Shown here: piece after piece, positions 6,070 through 10,934 of the stretch
Layout of the letters: each line of letters opens with the position of its first letter
How positions within the stretch are numbered: the stretch's first letter is position 1
Assembly: GCA_050942695.1 (NCBI GenBank)
Contig: JBMNNU010000101.1
Span: forward strand, 1-10,934
Direction of reading: 5' to 3'
DNA from: JBMNNU01 sp050942695
GTDB taxonomy: Bacteria; Chloroflexota; UBA6077
DNA length: 10,934 nucleotides
Translations under genes and position numbers: made by a program
The notes under the pieces: model-generated
What the model saw: the letters and a program-made list of their open reading frames with translations, nothing else
Told to the model about the DNA's origin: nothing
Databases searched by the model: none

Positions 6070-7464
6070 ATGTCTGAGCTGCACGAAGCCTGCGGTGTAT
6101 TTGGAATATATGCGCCGGGTACCGATGTTGCCCGAATAACCTTTTTTGGCTTATACGCCCTGCAACATCGTGGTCAGGAGAGCGCGGGAATAACTACAGG
6201 CGATGGGAAGGAGCTTCGTACCCATAAGGCTATGGGCTTAGTGGTCCAGGTCTTCAACGAAGAGGAGCTTACCTTCTTGAGAGGCCATATCGCTATCGGC
6301 CACAACCGGTATTCGACCACCGGTTCCAGTAAAATTTGTAATGCCCAACCGATAGTAGCAGATTCCGATCTCGGACCGATTGCCCTTGGGCATAACGGTA
6401 ATCTGGTCAACTCGACCGCTCTGGCCGAACAACTGTCTCACCAGAGGGGAAATCTGGGCTATACATCCGATTCCGAGCTGATTGCCAGGGCGATCGTTAC
6501 TGCCCCAGGCTTAGACTGGGAGACACGTATCATCCACGCGTTGCCCAGGCTGCAGGGGGCCTACAGCCTGGTTATGGCTACACCCGACACCCTTTTTGCG
6601 GTTAGGGATCCCTTAGGTGTGCGACCGTTGTGTATCGGTAAGCTGAACGGGGGATGGGTAGTAGCATCCGAATCATGTGCTTTGGATACCGTGGGGGCGA
6701 CCTTCGTCCGAGAGGTGGAGGCCGGAGAGTTGATCGTGATCAATCGTGACGGGCTGCGGAGGGTTCAAGCTATGGAGCCCAGGCAGCGTTCTCTCTGTGT
6801 CTTCGAGTTCATATATTTCGCACGGCCCGACAGTGTGATCGATAATCGCCTGGTTTACATCGCGCGACAGGAGATGGGGCGGCACCTAGCACGAGAGTAT
6901 CCAGTGGATGCCGATCTGGTGATACCGGTTCCAGACTCCGCCATACCGGCGGCCACAGGCTACGCTCAGGAAGCAGGTATCCCTTTTGGCGAGGGGCTGA
7001 TCAAGAACCGGTATATCGGGCGCACATTCATTCAGCCGGATCAACGGTTGCGGCAGGTTGGTGTTCAATTGAAGTTCAATCCCTTGCCCGAAATGCTGGA
7101 TGGCAAGAAGATAGTTGTGGTGGACGACAGCATCGTACGCGGCACCACGACTCCGCCTGTCATCAACCTGCTTCGCAAAGCCGGTGCGCGAGAGGTCCAC
7201 ATGAGGATCTGCGCACCTCCGATGAAGCACCCCTGCTATCTAGGAGTAGATACTGCGCGGCGATCTGAGCTGGTTGCGGCCTGGAAGAGCGTGGATGAGA
7301 TCCGGCAGCACATCGGGGCCGATACGTTGGGATACCTGAGCCTTGAGGGACTTCTATCCTCTGTAGGACAGTGCGAGGGCCAGTATTGCCAAGCCTGCTT
7401 CACCGGCAACTATCCAGTGCCGATTCAATTGGAGATGGACAAGCTAGTTCTGGAGGCGCCGTGA
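6070..7464 (+). CDS. purF: Amidophosphoribosyltransferase (glutamine PRPP amidotransferase)
   Basis: PurF makes 5-phosphoribosylamine from PRPP and glutamine, the first committed and feedback-regulated step. I chose ATG 6070, which has a G-rich RBS-like run (6060-6065). An in-frame TTG at 6058 lies upstream but has no RBS. From ATG the protein is 464 residues and begins MSELHEACGVFG. In Bacillus-type PurF a short propeptide is removed to expose the N-terminal nucleophile, here Cys8. Other motifs are LQHRGQESAGI (31-41), GHNRYSTTG (77-85), GHNGNLVN (107-114) and the PRPP loop VVVDDSIVRGTT (349-360). Cys243, Cys389, Cys440 and Cys443 match the four-cysteine pattern that binds a [4Fe-4S] cluster in the Bacillus enzyme, so an oxygen-labile cluster is expected. 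The stop overlaps the purM start as GTGA. Confidence 0.96.
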   Translation: MSELHEACGVFGIYAPGTDVARITFFGLYALQHRGQESAGITTGDGKELRTHKAMGLVVQVFNEEELTFLRGHIAIGHNRYSTTGSSKICNAQPIVADSDLGPIALGHNGNLVNSTALAEQLSHQRGNLGYTSDSELIARAIVTAPGLDWETRIIHALPRLQGAYSLVMATPDTLFAVRDPLGVRPLCIGKLNGGWVVASESCALDTVGATFVREVEAGELIVINRDGLRRVQAMEPRQRSLCVFEFIYFARPDSVIDNRLVYIARQEMGRHLAREYPVDADLVIPVPDSAIPAATGYAQEAGIPFGEGLIKNRYIGRTFIQPDQRLRQVGVQLKFNPLPEMLDGKKIVVVDDSIVRGTTTPPVINLLRKAGAREVHMRICAPPMKHPCYLGVDTARRSELVAAWKSVDEIRQHIGADTLGYLSLEGLLSSVGQCEGQYCQACFTGNYPVPIQLEMDKLVLEAP

Positions 7465-8543
7465 ACCGGGAGTTAAAAAAAGGGGAAGAGTTAAAAAGGG
7501 CTGCCTCGGGTTTGGCACCGCACGTCCAGGGAGGCTCAGCTTATCGGGAAGCGGGTGTTGACATCGATGCGGGGGAGCAAGCGGTTGATCTGATAAAGGC
7601 CAAGGTGCGTTCCACCTTCGGGCCGCAGGTTCTGACGGGAATCGGCGGTTTCGGCTCCCTTTTCGCTTTTAGCGGTTACCGCGTTCCGGTGTTAGTGTCC
7701 AGCGTAGATGGTGTTGGCACGAAGCTGAAAATCGCCTTCGCGATGGATATACATAATACCATCGGCATCGATCTGGTCAATCACTGTGTAAACGACATCC
7801 TCACCCTTGGGGCAAATCCGCTCTTCTTCCTGGATTACATAGCCACCGGCAAGCTAGAGCCGGAAAAGGTGGCGCAGATAGTGGATGGGCTGGCCGCAGC
7901 CTGCCGTGCAACTGGCTGCGCTCTTGTAGGCGGCGAAACCGCGGAGATGCCGGGGCTTTACTTAGACCAGGAGTATGATCTCGCTGGTTTTATCGTAGGT
8001 GCTGTCGAGAAATCGGAAATTGTAGATGGGAGCCGCATCCAGGTGGGGGACCTGATCTGGGGCTTGCCGTCTAGCGGTCTCCACACCAATGGCTTCTCTC
8101 TCGTGAGAAAGGTGTTGAAAGGCGAGTCTCTTAGCAAGCACTGGCCGGAGTTCGGGAGAAGCTTGGGAGAAGAGCTGCTGGAGCCACATCGCTGTTATCT
8201 GGAGCCGATCCGGAAGCTTATGGCAAAAGTAGATGTACGGGGGATGGCTCATATAACCGGCGGAGGCATACCCGGCAATGTATCTCGGATCATCCCTCAA
8301 GGTAAGAAAGCGGCCTTCCAATGGGGTAGCTGGACTGTCCCCCCTATCTTCACGGTGATTCAAAAGCGGGGCGAAATTTCTCACGATGAGATGCTCCGGG
8401 TGTTCAATGTTGGGTTGGGCTACGTGGTGATCTGCCCGCCGGGCCATCGCGAGCGAGTACGGCGCCTTGTGCCGGAAGCCCTCCTGGTGGGGGAGATCGT
8501 GGCGTCTGATGATGACTCCAAGGTAGAGATTGCACCTGCCTAA
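7461..8543 (+). CDS. purM: Phosphoribosylformylglycinamidine cyclo-ligase (AIR synthetase)
   Basis: PurM closes the imidazole ring: FGAM plus ATP gives AIR (step 5). The frame is open further upstream inside purF, but GTG 7461 overlaps the purF stop as GTGA and follows TGGAGG (7451-7456), so it is the likely start, giving 360 residues. Typical motifs are SAYREAGVDIDAG (26-38), GIGGFGSLF (60-68), SSVDGVGTK (80-88), DLVNHCVNDILTLGANP (104-120), GGETAEMPGLY (157-167), GLPSSGLHTNGFSLVRK (201-217) and HITGGGIPGN (264-273). The ~25 residues before the first conserved block are Lys/Glu-rich and come from an imperfect duplication (GAGTTAAAAA words at 7470 and 7488, with a seven-A run at 7475-7481). 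This makes the protein slightly longer than the usual ~345. TTG 7512 is a weaker alternative start. Confidence 0.95.
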   Translation: MNRELKKGEELKRAASGLAPHVQGGSAYREAGVDIDAGEQAVDLIKAKVRSTFGPQVLTGIGGFGSLFAFSGYRVPVLVSSVDGVGTKLKIAFAMDIHNTIGIDLVNHCVNDILTLGANPLFFLDYIATGKLEPEKVAQIVDGLAAACRATGCALVGGETAEMPGLYLDQEYDLAGFIVGAVEKSEIVDGSRIQVGDLIWGLPSSGLHTNGFSLVRKVLKGESLSKHWPEFGRSLGEELLEPHRCYLEPIRKLMAKVDVRGMAHITGGGIPGNVSRIIPQGKKAAFQWGSWTVPPIFTVIQKRGEISHDEMLRVFNVGLGYVVICPPGHRERVRRLVPEALLVGEIVASDDDSKVEIAPA

Positions 8544-8551
8544 CGGTTTTC

Positions 8552-8574
8552 CCCCTCTCCCTGAGGGAGAGGGG
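8552..8574 (+). repeat. Dispersed GC-rich palindrome, copy 2 (purM-purN junction)
   Basis: CCCCTCTCCC at 8552-8561 pairs perfectly over 10 bp with GGGAGAGGGG at 8565-8574 around a TGA loop. The element matches the purQ-tail copy (3664-3688) with two differences over 25 bases. It fills most of the 41 bases between the purM stop and the earliest purN start. There is no T-run, so it is unlikely to be an intrinsic terminator. As a hairpin it would bury the purine-rich bases that could serve as an RBS for purN. Confidence 0.8.
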
Positions 8575-8584
8575 ACTTTATACA

Positions 8585-9259
8585 GTGGGATTTGGAGTGT
8601 CTCCAAGACGTTTTACTTCTAATAAGGCATCTCCTTTGCGGCTCGGGATAATGATCTCGGGCCGTGGCAGTAATATGCAGGCCATTGTAGCAAGCATCGA
8701 GGCCGAAAAACTGGCGGCCGAAGTCGCTTTGGTGGTATGCAATCATGGTGATGCCGCCGGACTGGCCTGGGCCCGAGAGAAAGGTCTTCCCGTTGCCGTT
8801 TTCGAGCGCGCCGACTATCCATCTCGGGAGGCCCAAAACGCCGCTATCGCCTCCGCTTTGAAGAATGCGGGGGTCGAACTGGTGGTTATGGCTGGATACG
8901 ATCGCCTGATCACGCAGGAGATGTTCGCAGCCTTCCCCGATAAGATCATGAACATACATCCTTCTCTGCTGCCGGCCTTTGCTGGGACGCTACACGCACA
9001 GGAAGAAGCGCTCCGATATGGAGTTAAGGTGAGCGGGTGCACCGTCCACTTTGTTACTGCAGGGGATGTCGATGGAGGCCCCATCATCATCCAGGAGGCG
9101 GTGCCGGTTTTGGAGGATGATACAGCGGCGGAACTTGCGGCTCGCATCCTGGAGCAAGAGCACAGGATTTACCCTGAGGCCATCCAACTATTCGCCGAGG
9201 GAAGGCTGAAAATCGAGGGTCGGCGGGTGAGAATTCAAGCATCAGGCACAAGGGAATAG
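8585..9259 (+). CDS. purN: Phosphoribosylglycinamide formyltransferase (10-formyl-THF dependent)
   Basis: PurN transfers a formyl group from 10-formyltetrahydrofolate to GAR to give FGAR (step 3). Counting from GTG 8585 it has 224 residues. The phosphate-binding motif is ISGRGSN (24-30). The catalytic residues match Escherichia coli N106/H108/D144: Asn123 and His125 in NIHPSLLPAF (123-132), and Asp163 in DVDGGPI (161-167). VSGCTVHFVT (149-158) is also typical. The start is uncertain. GTG 8585 depends on purine-rich bases inside the palindrome arm, 10 bases away. TTG 8636, with a weak AAGG at 8624-8627, would give 207 residues beginning directly at the first beta strand, which fits the family length better. 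The last codons (ASGTRE) and the TAG stop run into the left arm of the inverted repeat at 9243-9312. Confidence 0.94.
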   Translation: MGFGVSPRRFTSNKASPLRLGIMISGRGSNMQAIVASIEAEKLAAEVALVVCNHGDAAGLAWAREKGLPVAVFERADYPSREAQNAAIASALKNAGVELVVMAGYDRLITQEMFAAFPDKIMNIHPSLLPAFAGTLHAQEEALRYGVKVSGCTVHFVTAGDVDGGPIIIQEAVPVLEDDTAAELAARILEQEHRIYPEAIQLFAEGRLKIEGRRVRIQASGTRE

Positions 9260-9312
9260 ACACAAGGCACAAGAAATCAAGAATAGCCCTTATGTCTATT
9301 CCCTTGTGCCTG
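9243..9312 (+). repeat. 20-bp perfect inverted repeat with heptamer units, purN-purH junction
   Basis: Bases 9243-9262 are the exact reverse complement of 9293-9312, with a 30-base loop. The left arm and loop are also built from 7-base units in register: CACAAGG at 9247-9253 and 9261-9267 and CACAAGA at 9268-9274, with GAATAGA between the first two. The purN stop codon (9257-9259) lies in the left arm. No T-run follows; the purH RBS (GGAGG, 9325-9329) begins 12 bases after the right arm. In RNA this could be a stable hairpin between the two genes. Confidence 0.85.
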
Positions 9313-9334
9313 TCATACCTTACTGGAGGCAATA

Positions 9335-10888
9335 ATGCGAGCGATTATTAGTGTATTTGATAAATCCGGGATAGTGGATTTCGCTCGAAGTTTGAGTGAT
9401 ATGAAGGTCGAGATCATCTCGACTGGGGGCACCCAGACGGTATTGAGCGAGGCTGGGGTGCCGGTTATCGCCGTAAGCGACGTCACTGGCTATCCTGAGA
9501 TCCTGGGGGGCCGGGTAAAGACCCTTCACCCCGCGATCCATGGCGGCATCCTGGCGCGTCGGAGCGATCACCAACATGTCGCAGAGATGAAGAAGCATGG
9601 GATCGAAGCTGTGGATCTGGTAGTGGTCAACCTCTATCCCTTCGCCCAGACGGCCCGGCGTCCAGATGCTGGTCTGGAAGAGGTGCTGGAGATGATCGAT
9701 ATCGGCGGGCCGACCATGTTGCGGGCTGCGGCGAAAAACTACCAGGATGTGGTAGTGCTGGTAGACCCCAAAGACTACCCCACGGTCCTGGCTGAACTTC
9801 GCAACAATAAAGATGTATCCATTGCTACTAGGCGTAGGTTAGCGGCCAAGGCTTTCCAGCATACAGCCTTCTACGACGCCCAGATCGCTGACTACCTGCG
9901 TCCGGAAGGGGATCTGTTCCCCGAGGAGCTAACGGTGCCGCTGAAGCGGCTGCAAGAGCTGCGGTACGGGGAAAACCCCCATCAGGCTGCGGCTTTTTAC
10001 CTGGATGCCTCTGTTCAGACTCCGCCGACTGGGGTGGCCTCGGCCAAACAACTCCACGGCAAGCAGTTGTCGTTCAACAATTCATACGATCTCGACGCTG
10101 CCTGGTCTATAGCGACGGACTTTGCCGCCCCAGCGGTAGCTATAGTCAAACATGGTAATCCCTGCGGACTAGCCTGCGCCGGTAACGTAGCCGATGCGTT
10201 CCGGAAAGCCCTGGCAACCGACCCGAAATCCGCTTTTGGGGGGGCGATAGGGGTGAATCGCGTCGTAGACGAGGCTACCGCTCAGGAGATCGTCCAGGTC
10301 TTCTTCGAGGATCTGATAGCGCCGGGATACACCGAGGGGGCTTTGGAGATCCTGAAAAGGAGGCGCGATCTGCGGGTGCTGGCCGTGGGTGAGGATTGGG
10401 AGCGGAGGCGGAAGCAAGTAAGCGGTATCCCTGCCATGGACTTCAAACGGATATCGGGCGGCTTCCTGGCTCAGGAGCGGGATATCAGCCCCGAGGGTTC
10501 TATCTCTACCGATGTGGTCACCAAACGAGAGCCGACGCTGGAGGAATTGACAGATCTGCTGTTCGCGTGGCGCGCCGTTAAGCATGTGCGTTCGAACGCC
10601 ATAGTGCTGGCGAGGAAGCTTGCGTTATTGGGAGTGGGGGCTGGCCAGATGAGCCGAGTGGATAGTGTGGAGCTTGCGATCAAGAAGGCCGGCGACCGAG
10701 CCCGAGGGAGTGTGATGGCCTCCGATGCATTTTTCCCGTTCCCAGATGGGATCGACGTGGCGGCGGATGCCGGCATCACGGCAGTGATCCAGCCCGGCGG
10801 CTCCATACGCGACCAGGAGGTTATCCGTGCGGCCAACGCGGCCCAGATCGCGATGATCTTCACCTACAAGCGGCACTTCAAGCACTGA
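9335..10888 (+). CDS. purH: Bifunctional AICAR transformylase / IMP cyclohydrolase
   Basis: PurH carries out the last two steps: AICAR plus 10-formyl-THF gives FAICAR, which is cyclised to IMP. The start is ATG 9335, five bases after GGAGG (9325-9329), giving 517 residues, the normal full length. The N-terminal MGS-like cyclohydrolase domain (about 1-145) shows ISTGGT (28-33), GGRVKTLHPAIHGGILAR (58-75) and NLYPF (99-103). The C-terminal transformylase domain has LRYGENPHQAA from about 208, the catalytic Lys272-His273 pair in KHGNPCG (272-278), DPKSAFGGAIG (296-306) and SNAIVLA (420-426). It ends with the conserved FPFPDGID and QPGGSIRDQEVI blocks. It is the last pur gene visible; purD often follows in Bacillus-type operons but would lie outside the window. 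Confidence 0.97.
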   Translation: MRAIISVFDKSGIVDFARSLSDMKVEIISTGGTQTVLSEAGVPVIAVSDVTGYPEILGGRVKTLHPAIHGGILARRSDHQHVAEMKKHGIEAVDLVVVNLYPFAQTARRPDAGLEEVLEMIDIGGPTMLRAAAKNYQDVVVLVDPKDYPTVLAELRNNKDVSIATRRRLAAKAFQHTAFYDAQIADYLRPEGDLFPEELTVPLKRLQELRYGENPHQAAAFYLDASVQTPPTGVASAKQLHGKQLSFNNSYDLDAAWSIATDFAAPAVAIVKHGNPCGLACAGNVADAFRKALATDPKSAFGGAIGVNRVVDEATAQEIVQVFFEDLIAPGYTEGALEILKRRRDLRVLAVGEDWERRRKQVSGIPAMDFKRISGGFLAQERDISPEGSISTDVVTKREPTLEELTDLLFAWRAVKHVRSNAIVLARKLALLGVGAGQMSRVDSVELAIKKAGDRARGSVMASDAFFPFPDGIDVAADAGITAVIQPGGSIRDQEVIRAANAAQIAMIFTYKRHFKH

Positions 10889-10911
10889 GAAGTGTTTGGT
10901 GCAGACACGGA

Positions 10912-10934
10912 AGGGCGCGGGGGAACTGCGCCCT
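10912..10934 (+). terminator. Possible terminator hairpin after purH, cut by window end
   Basis: AGGGCGC (10912-10918) pairs perfectly with GCGCCCT (10928-10934) around a 9-base loop, 23 bases after the purH stop. The stem reaches the last base of the window, so longer pairing or a T-run cannot be seen. It could be the operon terminator or simply an intergenic hairpin. Confidence 0.4.

Noticed and set aside
7371..7460. Upstream in-frame start for purM inside purF
   Set aside because: It would overlap purF by about 90 bases, including the cysteines of its iron-sulphur site. GTG 7461 with a GTGA overlap and a TGGAGG site is the better start.
8552..8574. Intrinsic terminator between purM and purN
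   Set aside because: The stem is strong but is followed by ACTTTA and no T-run, and a near copy occurs inside the purQ coding region, so a dispersed repeat is the better explanation.

Overview
The window carries a bacterial de novo purine synthesis operon in the order purQ-purL-purF-purM-purN-purH, all on the + strand (2951 to 10888). Upstream on the same strand lie a multi-spanning membrane protein (possibly cut by the window edge), a 54-residue coiled-coil protein, a TPR protein and a stand-alone biotin protein ligase (birA). Nothing convincing is encoded on the minus strand. The gene order matches the QLFMNH core of the Bacillus-type pur operon. PurL is the small Bacillus type with a separate PurQ, and PurF has the propeptide-plus-[4Fe-4S] layout of the Bacillus type. 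The moderately GC-rich composition, frequent TTG/GTG starts, strong Shine-Dalgarno sites, a BirA without DNA-binding domain and short dispersed repeats would fit Chloroflexota or a similar lineage. That assignment is inference from gene style only.

Layout. 1-709: membrane protein and small coiled-coil protein, linked by a 19-base gap with a strong RBS. 710-932: non-coding, with a near-consensus sigma-70-type promoter at 859-887. 933-1748: TPR protein with a second beta-rich domain and an acidic tail. 1749-2013: a second near-consensus promoter, a 24-codon ORF behind a complete anti-SD match, GC-rich pairing segments and a strong intrinsic terminator that ends directly against the birA ribosome binding site. 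This is the architecture of an attenuated leader and is the most unusual part of the window. 2014-2763: birA. 2764-2950: non-coding, with an extended -10 promoter in front of purQ.

The purine genes cover FGAR amidotransferase (PurQ plus PurL), PRPP amidotransferase (PurF, the committed step), AIR synthetase (PurM), GAR transformylase (PurN) and AICAR transformylase/IMP cyclohydrolase (PurH). Together these are steps 1, 3, 4, 5, 9 and 10 of the pathway. purD, purE/K, purC and purB are not in the window. No purS is seen, although small PurL normally needs PurS. Junctions are tight: ATGA overlap for purQ/purL, GTGA overlap for purF/purM.

Three of the five junctions carry repeat DNA. purQ/purL has a GC-rich palindrome plus a 7-bp tandem array, both translated as an extra PurQ tail. 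purM/purN has a second copy of the palindrome. purN/purH has a 20-bp inverted repeat, built in a 7-bp register, whose left arm contains the purN stop codon. A possible terminator hairpin after purH is cut by the window end.
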